Source: an uncultured Veillonella sp.
GTDB lineage: Bacteria; Bacillota; Negativicutes; Veillonellales; Veillonellaceae
Direction: 5' to 3'
Assembly: GCF_934230905.1 (NCBI RefSeq)
Contig: NZ_CAKQFJ010000018.1
Span: 1-42,703 of the forward strand
Length of the DNA stretch: 42,703 nt
Below the pieces are notes generated by a model that was not told where the DNA came from, ran no database searches, and worked only from the letters and a program-made list of their open reading frames with translations. A program made the translations under genes and the position numbers. Positions within the stretch are counted from its first letter, which is position 1. Every line of letters starts with the position of its first letter. Positions 33,541 to 42,703 of the stretch are shown here, one piece after another.

Positions 33541-33856
33541 AGTTTAAATAAAACATAAGTATTAAAAACATTAAATATCTGAATATATAAAATTAGATAA
33601 ACGATAATAATGCACAAATATATAAAATTAGTAACTTAAAATATAATCATAATGAAAATTAAATGAAAATATATAAACTTAAAAATAATTTATTTATAGT
33701 TTGGGCAATTGATAATCATATTTATGATGATAAATATTTATATTAAATGAAATTTTATACATAAAAATATAGAAAATACATTATAAAGTAGCGTTAATAC
33801 TAAATATCGAAAAAAATAATATGCTAGTAAATATTCTGATATGATATTAAATGTAA
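33541..33856. other. Very AT-rich spacer without a gene
   Basis: About 315 bp of strongly AT-rich DNA with scattered TATAAAATTAG-like repeats. I see no open frame with a ribosome site and no clear structure. Confidence 0.5.
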
Positions 33857-33886
33857 TTGCCTATTAATATATAAATATGATAAAAT
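33857..33886 (+). promoter_or_regulatory. Possible promoter of the adhesin gene
   Basis: TTGCCT (33857-33862) and TAAAAT (33881-33886) with an 18-bp spacer. Transcription would begin near a terminator hairpin, so either that hairpin attenuates the gene or the real promoter is further downstream. Confidence 0.35.
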
Positions 33887-33896
33887 CATGAAGAGG

Positions 33897-33927
33897 AATC
33901 ATAAAAGCGTTTTTATGATTTTTTTTA
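33897..33927 (+). terminator. Terminator-like hairpin in front of the adhesin gene
   Basis: A 10-bp stem AATCATAAAA/TTTTATGATT (33897-33906 with 33911-33920) is followed by eight T residues. It lies about 75 bp upstream of the adhesin start, on its strand. Confidence 0.65.
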
Positions 33928-34000
33928 GATTATATGAAACTACCTGATTGAGAGATAGTATTTATAGTTTTTAGAGTCGTTAGTGAAATAAGGGAATAAC

Positions 34001-37000
34001 ATGAATAAGATATTTAAAGTTATTTGGTCTAAATCCAAACAATGCTATGTAGTCGTATCAGAAATGGCTAAAAATACAACAGGAAAAAAGAAAATTATTG
34101 TAGCTAGTATTTTGGCTACTTTAGCGATGCAAACAGTTAGTATTACAAATGTACAAGCTATTAATGAAAGCGGTACGGGTACACAAGCGTCAGTAGCGAT
34201 AGGCTATGGTAGCCAATCAAAAGGTACTACCGTTGGATCAACAGTTAATCCATCTGTTGCAGTAGGTACTGGATCTTATGCAGAAGGAAATTCGGCACTT
34301 GCACTAGGTACTAGATCTTGGGCTAAGGGTTCATATAATGTGTCCGTGGGGCGTGAAGCAACTTCAAGCCAAGACTATGGTATTGCCGTTGGCTATCAAG
34401 CTAATGTTTCGGCAATACATGGGATGGCGTTAGGCGAACGAGCAGCTGCCTCAGGTCAAATAGCTGTAGCTGTTGGTGCTAATGCTAGAGCTACAGGGAC
34501 TAACTCCTTTGCGGGAGGATTTAACTCCGCATCTGGTGGGACTAGTTCTGTGGCCTTAGGCGAGTCCGCTACATCTAGTGGTGAAACTTCTGTAGCGATA
34601 GGTAAGAATACTGTTGCAAGTGATGGTGATGCAGTGTCCATAGGTACATCATCGCAAGCCACTGGTGCAGATTCTGTTGCATTAGGGAAGAATGCTAAAG
34701 CAAGTAATGGTGATACAATTGCCATTGGCCAAGATTCAGTAGCCGATTTGCTTAATGGTGTAGCATTAGGTAAAACAAGTAAGGCTACTGGTGCCTCTGC
34801 GACTGCTTTGGGGCCGCAAAGTACGGCTTCGGCTACATATGCTGCTGCCATTGGGATGAATTCCGTTGCAAACCAAGAGTATGCTACAGCTATTGGTGGT
34901 AGTTCGCAAGCTACTGTGCAACGAGGTGTTGCACTAGGTGCATATTCTGTTGCAAGTACCGCATCAGGTGTAGCTGGATATGATGCTAATGCAAATCGTA
35001 CAAATAAATATGCTGGGTTAACGGGGAAAGCCTTGACAAGTAGCTGGGGTGCTGTTTCTATTGGCGATGGTACGAATACACGTCAAATTACAGGACTTGC
35101 AGCTGGTACAAAGGATACAGATGCTGTTAACGTAGCTCAACTTAAGAGTGTTAATTTAGCTTTCACAGGAGATAATAACTCCAGTGGAGATGTTAATTTA
35201 GTGAACAGTAAGTTAGCAATTACCGGCGATAACACATATATAACAACAGCCGCAGCTAATCAAGGTTTAACTATTAAAGCTAAAAAAGAAACTATAACTG
35301 TTAGCAATGGTACTGCCAGTGCCAATATAGGGGTGGCTGACGCTAGAAATGTAGCAGATGCAATTAATCAAGCGAACGCAGAGCAAAAAATTAGCTACAA
35401 AGCTAATAATGATACGGCTAAAAGTGTTAAATTGTCTGATGGCCTCAAATTTACAGATGGCACCTCTACGGTTGCTACTGTAGGTAATAATGGCCAAGTT
35501 ACTTATGATTTAAATGGGGCGACTAAAAAATCAATTTCTGATTCTGAAGCAGCTGTAAAACGCCATATTTCTTTAGGAGCGGATAGTGGTACTGCTTCTA
35601 GTCAATCTTTAAGTAGTAATCATGTAGATTTTAATGTTAAGGGCGGCAATGGCTCTTTCATTTCTACATCTATGAGTGGTAATACAGTTTTAGTTAATAC
35701 AACAAGAGGTACTATTCATAGTGATTCGGCAGGGAATGCTTCTTTGTCTGGCAATGATGGATTAGCAACAGCTCAAAATGTAGCTACTGCTATTAATCAG
35801 GCTAAAGCAGGGGCAGCCTGGAAATTATCTGCTAATAATGGTGGTGCGGAAACTATATCAGGTGGAGATACAGTAGATTTCGCGAATGGTAATAATATTG
35901 AAGTTTCCCGAAGTAGCAAAAAAATTACTATTAAAACAAAAGATGACATGACTGTCAATTCGTTAAAGGCTAATAATAGCTTAAGAGTAGGCAATGATAC
36001 AACGATTGATTCTTCAGGAATTCAGTCGAATAGTGTTAAGACTGGCAATACCACTATGAATACAAGTGGTTTGACTATTTCTGGTGGTCCATCTGTAACG
36101 ACTGCAGGTATCAATGCAGGGAACAAAGCTATTACTAGTGTAGGTAGTGGATTAGGTAATGATTCTAATGCTGCTACGGTAGGTGATGTGAAGAGCCTTG
36201 TGAATGGTCTTGGAAGTAATTCATTTAAGTTAATGGCTGATTCCACATCGACAACAGCACAGGCACTTAATAAGTCTGGTGGATTATCCTTTAAAGTGGC
36301 TGGCGATAGTGATTTAATATCAACAAGTGCGACCGGTGATACGGTGAAAGTATCGATTAGCAAAGGATCTCTAACAAATAATACAGATGGTACCGTTAAT
36401 GCCAATAAAGCAGGTGTGGCTACGACTGGTGATGTAGCCACTGCAGTTAATGATGCTGTTGCAAAGGCTACGGGAGCACAAGGTCTTACTATTACAGATG
36501 GGACACATAATGGTAAGATTAATCTTAAAACACAGTCATTAGCTATAACTGGTACTAATGGTGTAGATGCAACTGTAAATAATCAAAATCTTACCGTAGG
36601 ATTAAATACAGCCACAAAAACGGCGATAGATAATGCACAAACAGCCGTTAATCGAACTATTTCTCTTGGCGCGGATAGCGGTACTGCTTCGAGTCAATCC
36701 TTAAAAGATGGCAATGTAGCGTTCAATGTGAAAGGTAAAACAGGGGATTACATCACTACTGCAATGAATGGTAATACTGTTGAAATCTCTACGACTCGCG
36801 CCACTATTAATAGCAATGCTTCAACTGGGGCTACTTCTGTAACAGGTGCAGATGGTTTAGTAACTGCTAAAAATGTATCTGATGCGATTAATAAAGCAGC
36901 TGAAGCTGCTAAGAGTGGTGCCGCTTGGAATTTAACAACTAATTCAAGTGCTTCGAATAAAACCCTCGTTCAAGGTGGTGATACGGTAGATCTTGTGAAT

Positions 37001-40000
37001 GGCGATAATATCGAAATTAGCCAAGATGGTACTAATAAAAAGAAAGTCACTATTAAGACGAAAAAAGATTTAACCGTAGATTCCATTGTGGCTAATAAAT
37101 CTGTTACCATAGGTAGCGGTACCAATCAAATTCGTTTAGATGGTACAACTGGTGCTGTTACTGGTAATACCTTTGCAGGCAACTCATTCACAGCTGGTAA
37201 TTCCGTATTAAATACAACAGGATTCCATATTACAGGTGGTCCGTCTGTAACGGCTGCTGGTATTGATGCTGGTAATAAAGCGATTACTAATGTGGCTAGT
37301 GGATTAGGTAATGATTCTAATGCTGCTACGGTAGGGGATGTGAAGGGTCTCGTAGATGGTGTTGGTAAAAATACATTTACGTTAGCAGCTGATACTACAT
37401 CGACAACAGCACAAGCACTTAATAAGTCTGGTGGATTATCCTTTAAAGTGGCTGGCGATAGTGATTTAATATCAACCAGTGCGACAGGAAATACGGTTAC
37501 CGTATCGATTAGCAAAGGCTCGCTAACGAATAATACAGATGGTACTGTGAATGCCAATAAAGCCGGCGTGGCTACGACTGGTGATGTAGCTACTGCAGTT
37601 AATGATGCTGTTGCAAAGGCTACGGAATCGCAAGGTCTTACTATTACAGATGGTGCCAATACTGGTAAGGTTAATCTTAAAACACAGTCATTGAATATAA
37701 TCGGTACTAATGGTGTAGATGCAACTGTAAATAATCAAACTGTTACGGTGGGATTAAATACAGCAACAAAAACAGCGATAGATAATGCACAAACAGCCGT
37801 TAATCGAACCATTTCTCTTGGTGCAGATAGCGGTACTGTTTCAAGTCAATCTTTGAAAGATGGCAATGTAGCTTTCAATGTGAAAGGTAAAACAGGGGAC
37901 TATATTACCACGGCTATGAATGGTAATACCGTTGAAGTTAGCACTCAACAAGCAACACTATCTAATAATGCTACGACCGGTGCTGCTACTGTTACTGGTA
38001 ATGATGGTTTGGTAACGGCTAAAAATGTGGCAGATACCATTAATGCAGTGGCAGATAAAATTAAGACGAGCGCCGCATGGAAATTAACGACGAACTCTAG
38101 TGCAACGGATGTAACCGATGTGAAGAGCGGAGATACTGTAGATTTTGTGAATGGCGATAATATTGAAATTAGCCAAGATGGTACCAATAAAAAGAAAGTC
38201 ACTATTAAAACGAAAAAAGATTTAACGGTAGATTCTGTAGTAGCTAATAAATCTGTTACCGTAGGTAGTGGTACTAATCAAATTGGTTTAGATGGTACGA
38301 CTGGTGCCGTTAGTGGTAATACCTTTGCAGGTAACTCCTTCACAGCTGGTAATTCCGTATTAAATACAACAGGGTTCCATATTACAGGTGGTCCATCTGT
38401 AACGGCTGCTGGTATTGATGCTGGTAATAAAGCGATTACCAATGTAGCCAGTGGTGGTACAACCCGTTCTAATGCGGCTACCGTAGGTGATGTACAAGAT
38501 GCTGTAGCTAATTTGTCACAAAACCTCAATATTACAGATGGTACCAACAATGGTACAGTAGATCTTAAGACTCAAAAATTGAATGTGGCAGGTGCAAACG
38601 GTGTAACCGCTACTGTTAATAACCAAACCATTACAGTTGGTTTAGATACTAATGTGGTGAACGCTACCACTAAAGGTATTGGGTTAACAGGAGATACTGG
38701 TGCTACAGGTAATAAATATCTTAAAGACGGCGATGTATCCTTTGCTGTTACAGGCGATAGTAATTTGGTGAGCACGAAAGCGACAGCTGCTGGTGTACAA
38801 GTATCTGTAGATGCTTCTAAAATTAAAGATTTAGCGGTCGGTGCCGTAACGGTTAGCAAAGATACCACCCAAACAGATAATCCGATTACTGTAACGCCAA
38901 CAACGGGGACTAATGCTAAAGATTACGCTATTGGTATCGATACGGCAAAATTAGCGACTAAAACAGATTTTACCTATCGTGCCAATAATGATACCGATGC
39001 GAATGCGAAGAAAGTATCCTTAGCGAAAGGACTTAATTTTGTAAATGGTACTGGTACAGAGGCAACCGTAGGTACGGATGGTACGGTATCCTTTGGTTTA
39101 GATACAGCCACAAAAACGGCCATAGATAATGCACAAACAGCCGTAAATCGTACCATTTCTCTTGGTGCAGATAGCGGTACTGCTTCGAGTCAATCCTTAA
39201 AAGATGGCAATGTAGCGTTCGATGTGAAAGGGAAAACAGGGGACTACATCACTACCGCTATGAATGGTAGTACTGTTGAAATCTCTACGACTCGTGCCAC
39301 TATTAATAGCAATGCTACAACTGGGGCTGCTTCTGTAACAGGTGCAGATGGTTTAGTAACCGCTAAAAATGTATCTGATGCTATTAATAAAGCGGCTGAA
39401 GCCGCTAAGAGTGGGGCTGCTTGGAATTTAACAACTAACTCTAGTACTACCGATACAACGTTGGTACAGGGTGGCGATACGGTAGATCTTGTGAATGGCG
39501 ATAATATCGAAATTAGCCAAGATGGTACTAATAAAAAGAAAGTCACTATTAAGACGAAAAAAGATTTAACGGTAGATTCTATTGTGGCTAATAAATCTGT
39601 TACTGTAGGTAGTGGTACTAATCAAATTAATTTAGATGGTACGACTGGTGCCGTTAGTGGTAATACCTTTGCAGGTAATTCCTTTACAGCTGGTAATTCC
39701 GTATTAAATACAACAGGATTCCATATTACAGGTGGTCCATCTGTAACCGCTACCGGCATTGATGCTGGTAATAAAGCGATTACCAATGTAGCCAGTGGTG
39801 GTACAACTCGTTCTAATGCGGCTACCGTAGGTGATGTACAAGATGCTGTAGCTAATTTGTCACAAAACCTTAATATTACAGATGGTACCAACAATGGTAC
39901 AGTAGATCTTAAGACTCAAAAATTAAATGTGGCTGGTGCAAACGGTGTAACCGCTACTGTTAACAACCAAACCATTACGGTTGGTTTAGATACAGCCACA

Positions 40001-42703
40001 AAAACGGCCATAGATAATGCACAAACAGCCGTAAATCGTACCATTTCTCTTGGTGCGGATAGCGGTACTGTTTCGAGTCAATCTTTAAAAGATGGCAATG
40101 TAGCGTTCAATGTAAAAGGTAAAACAGGGGACTACATTACCACGGCTATGAATGGTAATACCGTTGAAATTAGCACTCAACAAGCAACACTTTCTAATAA
40201 TGCTACAACTGGTGATGCCACTGTTACTGGTAATGATGGTTTGGTAACGGCTAAAAATGTAGCTGATACTATTAATGCAGTAGCGGACAAAATTAAGACA
40301 AGTAGCGCATGGAAATTAACAACGAACTCTAGTACAACGGATGTAACCGATGTGAAGAGTGGTGATACGGTAGATCTTGTTAATGGTGATAATATCGAAA
40401 TTAGCCAAGATAGTACTAATAAAAAGAAAGTCACTATTAAGACGAAAAAAGACTTAACGGTAGATTCCATTGTGGCTAATAAATCTATTACCGTAGGTAG
40501 CGGTGCTAATCAAATTAGTTTAGATGGTACGACTGGTGCCGTTAGTGGTAATACCTTTGCAGGTAACTCCTTTACAGCAGGTAATTCCGTATTAAATACA
40601 ACAGGATTCCATATTACAGGTGGTCCATCTGTAACGGCTGCTGGTATTGATGCTGGTAATAAAGCAATTACCAATGTGGCTAGTGGATTAGGTAATGATT
40701 CTAATGCTGCTACAGTAGGTGATGTGAAGGGTCTCGTAGATGGTGTTGGTAACAATACATTTACGTTAACAGCTGATACTACATCGACAACAGCACAATC
40801 ACTTAATAAGTCTGGTGGATTATCCTTTAAAGTGGCTGGCGATAGTGATTTAATATCAACCAGTGCGACAGGAAATACGGTTACCGTATCGATTAGCAAA
40901 GGCTCGCTAACGAATAATACAGATGGTACTGTGAATGCTAATAAAGCAGGCGTGGCTACGACTGGTGATGTAGCTACTGCAGTGAATACAGCTGTTGCTA
41001 AAGCTACTGGAGCTCAAGAACTCACGATTACGGATGGCACAACGGATGGTACAATTAATCTTAAAAATCAAAAATTAAATGTGGCAGGTGCAAATGGTGT
41101 AACTGCTACTGTTAACAACCAAACCATTACGGTTGGATTAGATACTAATGTGGTAAACGCTACTACAAAAGGTATTGGCTTAACAGGAGATACTGGGACT
41201 ACAGGTAATAAATACCTTAAAGACGGCGATGTATCCTTTGCTGTTACAGGCGATAGTAATTTGGTGAGCACGAAAGCGACAGCTGCAGGTGTACAAGTAT
41301 CTGTAGATGCTTCTAAAATTAAAGATTTAGCAGTCGGTGCCGTAACAGTTAGCAAAGATACTACTCAAACAGATAATCCGATTACTGTAACGCCAACAAC
41401 GGGGACTAATGCTAAAGATTACGCTATTGGTATCGATACGGCAAAATTAGCGACTAAAACAGATTTTACCTATCGTGCCAATAATGATACCGATGCGAAT
41501 GCGAAGAAAGTATCCTTAGCGAAAGGACTTAATTTTGTAAATGGTACTGGTACAGAGGCAACCGTAGGTACGGATGGTACGGTATCCTTTGGTTTAGATA
41601 CAGCCACAAAAACGGCCATAGATAATGCACAAACAGCCGTAAATCGTACCATTTCTCTTGGTGCAGATAGCGGTACTGCTTCGAGTCAATCCTTAAAAGA
41701 TGGCAATGTAGCGTTCGATGTGAAAGGGAAAACAGGGGACTACATCACTACCGCTATGAATGGTAGTACTGTTGAAATCTCTACGACTCGTGCCACTATT
41801 AATAGCAATGCTACAACTGGGGCTGCTTCTGTAACAGGTGCAGATGGTTTAGTAACCGCTAAAAATGTATCTGATGCTATTAATAAAGCGGCTGAAGCCG
41901 CTAAGAGTGGGGCTGCTTGGAATTTAACAACTAACTCTAGTACTACCGATACAACGTTGGTACAGGGTGGCGATACGGTAGATCTTGTGAATGGCGATAA
42001 TATCGAAATTAGCCAAGATGGTACTAATAAAAAGAAAGTCACGATTAAGACGAAAAAAGATTTAACGGTAGATTCTATTGTGGCTAATAAATCTGTTACC
42101 GTAGGTAGCGGTGCTAACCAAATTACTTTAAATGGCACAACGGGCGCTATTCAAGGTAATACATTTGCAGGCAACTCATTCACAGCAGGTAATTCCGTAT
42201 TAAATACAACAGGATTCCATATTACCGGTGGTCCGTCTGTAACGGCCGCTGGTATCGATGCTGGTAATAAAGCGATTACCAATGTAGCCAGTGGTGGTAC
42301 AACCCGTTCTAATGCGGCTACCGTAGGTGATGTACAAGATGCTGTAGCTAATTTGTCACAAAACCTCAATATTACAGATGGTACCAACAATGGTACAGTT
42401 GATCTTAAAACCCAAAAATTGAATGTGGCTGGTGCGAATGGTGTAACCGCTACTGTTAACAACCAAACCATTACGGTTGGTTTAGATACTAATGTGGTGA
42501 ACGCTACTACAAAAGGTATTGGCTTAACAGGAGATACTGGTGCGACAGGTAATAAATACCTTAAAGACGGCGATGTATCTTTTGCTGTTACAGGCGATAG
42601 TAATTTGGTGAGCACGAAAGCGACAACTGCAGGTGTACAAGTATCTGTAGATGCTTCTAAAATTAAAGATTTAGCAGTCGGTGCCGTAACGGTTAGCAAA
42701 GAT
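34001..42703 (+). CDS. Giant trimeric autotransporter adhesin (N-terminal part, runs off window)
   Basis: The frame from ATG 34001 stays open for 2,901 codons to the window end; I checked the phase at 35102, 38822 and 42662. It begins with an extended signal peptide (ESPR: MNKIFKVIWSKSKQCYVVVS) and a cleavable hydrophobic part ending in VQA (about residue 53). Residues about 60-340 are a YadA-like head of 14-16-residue repeats (VAIGYGSQSKG, SVALGESATSSG). A neck follows (ITGLAAGTKDTDAVNVAQLKS, about 365-385). The rest is stalk and repeated connector modules such as ISLGADSGT, HITGGPSV and NGDNIEISQDGT. The outer-membrane anchor must lie beyond the window. Such proteins form trimers on the outer membrane and mediate adhesion and coaggregation. 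GGGAATAAC precedes the start. Confidence 0.93.
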   Translation, partial: MNKIFKVIWSKSKQCYVVVSEMAKNTTGKKKIIVASILATLAMQTVSITNVQAINESGTGTQASVAIGYGSQSKGTTVGSTVNPSVAVGTGSYAEGNSALALGTRSWAKGSYNVSVGREATSSQDYGIAVGYQANVSAIHGMALGERAAASGQIAVAVGANARATGTNSFAGGFNSASGGTSSVALGESATSSGETSVAIGKNTVASDGDAVSIGTSSQATGADSVALGKNAKASNGDTIAIGQDSVADLLNGVALGKTSKATGASATALGPQSTASATYAAAIGMNSVANQEYATAIGGSSQATVQRGVALGAYSVASTASGVAGYDANANRTNKYAGLTGKALTSSWGAVSIGDGTNTRQITGLAAGTKDTDAVNVAQLKSVNLAFTGDNNSSGDVNLVNSKLAITGDNTYITTAAANQGLTIKAKKETITVSNGTASANIGVADARNVADAINQANAEQKISYKANNDTAKSVKLSDGLKFTDGTSTVATVGNNGQVTYDLNGATKKSISDSEAAVKRHISLGADSGTASSQSLSSNHVDFNVKGGNGSFISTSMSGNTVLVNTTRGTIHSDSAGNASLSGNDGLATAQNVATAINQAKAGAAWKLSANNGGAETISGGDTVDFANGNNIEVSRSSKKITIKTKDDMTVNSLKANNSLRVGNDTTIDSSGIQSNSVKTGNTTMNTSGLTISGGPSVTTAGINAGNKAITSVGSGLGNDSNAATVGDVKSLVNGLGSNSFKLMADSTSTTAQALNKSGGLSFKVAGDSDLISTSATGDTVKVSISKGSLTNNTDGTVNANKAGVATTGDVATAVNDAVAKATGAQGLTITDGTHNGKINLKTQSLAITGTNGVDATVNNQNLTVGLNTATKTAIDNAQTAVNRTISLGADSGTASSQSLKDGNVAFNVKGKTGDYITTAMNGNTVEISTTRATINSNASTGATSVTGADGLVTAKNVSDAINKAAEAAKSGAAWNLTTNSSASNKTLVQGGDTVDLVNGDNIEISQDGTNKKKVTIKTKKDLTVDSIVANKSVTIGSGTNQIRLDGTTGAVTGNTFAGNSFTAGNSVLNTTGFHITGGPSVTAAGIDAGNKAITNVASGLGNDSNAATVGDVKGLVDGVGKNTFTLAADTTSTTAQALNKSGGLSFKVAGDSDLISTSATGNTVTVSISKGSLTNNTDGTVNANKAGVATTGDVATAVNDAVAKATESQGLTITDGANTGKVNLKTQSLNIIGTNGVDATVNNQTVTVGLNTATKTAIDNAQTAVNRTISLGADSGTVSSQSLKDGNVAFNVKGKTGDYITTAMNGNTVEVSTQQATLSNNATTGAATVTGNDGLVTAKNVADTINAVADKIKTSAAWKLTTNSSATDVTDVKSGDTVDFVNGDNIEISQDGTNKKKVTIKTKKDLTVDSVVANKSVTVGSGTNQIGLDGTTGAVSGNTFAGNSFTAGNSVLNTTGFHITGGPSVTAAGIDAGNKAITNVASGGTTRSNAATVGDVQDAVANLSQNLNITDGTNNGTVDLKTQKLNVAGANGVTATVNNQTITVGLDTNVVNATTKGIGLTGDTGATGNKYLKDGDVSFAVTGDSNLVSTKATAAGVQVSVDASKIKDLAVGAVTVSKDTTQTDNPITVTPTTGTNAKDYAIGIDTAKLATKTDFTYRANNDTDANAKKVSLAKGLNFVNGTGTEATVGTDGTVSFGLDTATKTAIDNAQTAVNRTISLGADSGTASSQSLKDGNVAFDVKGKTGDYITTAMNGSTVEISTTRATINSNATTGAASVTGADGLVTAKNVSDAINKAAEAAKSGAAWNLTTNSSTTDTTLVQGGDTVDLVNGDNIEISQDGTNKKKVTIKTKKDLTVDSIVANKSVTVGSGTNQINLDGTTGAVSGNTFAGNSFTAGNSVLNTTGFHITGGPSVTATGIDAGNKAITNVASGGTTRSNAATVGDVQDAVANLSQNLNITDGTNNGTVDLKTQKLNVAGANGVTATVNNQTITVGLDTATKTAIDNAQTAVNRTISLGADSGTVSSQSLKDGNVAFNVKGKTGDYITTAMNGNTVEISTQQATLSNNATTGDATVTGNDGLVTAKNVADTINAVADKIKTSSAWKLTTNSSTTDVTDVKSGDTVDLVNGDNIEISQDSTNKKKVTIKTKKDLTVDSIVANKSITVGSGANQISLDGTTGAVSGNTFAGNSFTAGNSVLNTTGFHITGGPSVTAAGIDAGNKAITNVASGLGNDSNAATVGDVKGLVDGVGNNTFTLTADTTSTTAQSLNKSGGLSFKVAGDSDLISTSATGNTVTVSISKGSLTNNTDGTVNANKAGVATTGDVATAVNTAVAKATGAQELTITDGTTDGTINLKNQKLNVAGANGVTATVNNQTITVGLDTNVVNATTKGIGLTGDTGTTGNKYLKDGDVSFAVTGDSNLVSTKATAAGVQVSVDASKIKDLAVGAVTVSKDTTQTDNPITVTPTTGTNAKDYAIGIDTAKLATKTDFTYRANNDTDANAKKVSLAKGLNFVNGTGTEATVGTDGTVSFGLDTATKTAIDNAQTAVNRTISLGADSGTASSQSLKDGNVAFDVKGKTGDYITTAMNGSTVEISTTRATINSNATTGAASVTGADGLVTAKNVSDAINKAAEAAKSGAAWNLTTNSSTTDTTLVQGGDTVDLVNGDNIEISQDGTNKKKVTIKTKKDLTVDSIVANKSVTVGSGANQITLNGTTGAIQGNTFAGNSFTAGNSVLNTTGFHITGGPSVTAAGIDAGNKAITNVASGGTTRSNAATVGDVQDAVANLSQNLNITDGTNNGTVDLKTQKLNVAGANGVTATVNNQTITVGLDTNVVNATTKGIGLTGDTGATGNKYLKDGDVSFAVTGDSNLVSTKATTAGVQVSVDASKIKDLAVGAVTVSKD
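38876..39603 (+). repeat. Adhesin repeat block, copy 1
   Basis: About 725 bp nearly identical to 41372-42099 (offset 2,496 bp). Comparison row by row gave one mismatch (actatt against acgatt near 39547/42043). On both sides the copies remain alike but show more differences. It encodes two stalk modules including ISLGADSGT and NGDNIEISQDGT. Confidence 0.85.
41372..42099 (+). repeat. Adhesin repeat block, copy 2
   Basis: Second copy of the block at 38876-39603. Near identity at synonymous sites indicates recent duplication or gene conversion within the adhesin gene. Misassembly of short reads here is a practical risk. Confidence 0.85.

Noticed and set aside
34456..42699. Many long minus-strand open frames opposite the adhesin
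   Set aside because: They are antisense shadows produced by the biased, repetitive codons of the adhesin; they have low-complexity Ala/Val/Pro translations, lack ribosome sites and repeat with the adhesin modules.
34001..42703. Tandem repeats as a CRISPR array
   Set aside because: The repeats are long, unequally spaced, in frame and coding.

Overview
The window looks like a low-GC diderm Firmicute of the Veillonella type (class Negativicutes). Firmicute-style cis-regulation (a tRNA-Trp T-box, a TPP riboswitch, a ClpL-type chaperone with a CtsR-like box) occurs together with a giant trimeric autotransporter, which needs an outer membrane. The genus is inferred from these features only.

Bases 1 to about 20,727 look like an integrated mobile island. 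A tyrosine integrase lies at the left edge. At the right, a 45-nt fragment is the 3' half of a tRNA-Arg(TCT) gene beginning exactly at the anticodon loop. Both ends carry the same decamer TGCAAGTATA in inverted arrangements, as expected of integrase arm sites. The left part (128-8040) holds the integrase, a P-loop replication-type ATPase, a 788-aa protein I do not recognise, an iteron-like and inverted-repeat region that may be an origin or oriT, a MobC-like protein and a very small HUH relaxase. Next, on the minus strand, is an anthranilate synthase operon (trpE, trpG, an EamA exporter and a flavodoxin-fold reductase) behind a consensus promoter and a T-box whose specifier reads as Trp. It is followed by a recombination operon (hypothetical, RadC-like, PD-(D/E)XK nuclease, possible PilM-like protein, ERF annealing protein, and a 24-aa micro-ORF).

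The most unusual part is an AT-rich four-gene plus-strand operon at 16513-20554: an ATP-grasp ligase, an MFS exporter, a protein resembling the bacilysin prephenate decarboxylase BacA, and a 396-aa protein with an HDYYHH...EE metal-site-like motif. It looks like a small bacilysin-like dipeptide or amino-acid antimetabolite cluster with an unfamiliar fourth enzyme. The same island also carries anthranilate synthase, so two of its operons draw on chorismate-derived metabolites.

Right of the tRNA fragment the window looks chromosomal. It holds a small gene overlapping a GNAT acetyltransferase (possible toxin-antitoxin pair), clpL, a TPP riboswitch followed by thiC-thiS-thiG-thiH-thiF-thiE, and a 5-oxoprolinase operon (pxpA, an NRAMP-like transporter, pxpB, pxpC). 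From 34001 to the window end a single open frame of 2,901 codons encodes the N-terminal part of a trimeric autotransporter adhesin built of mosaic repeats, including a nearly identical block of about 725 bp repeated 2,496 bp apart.
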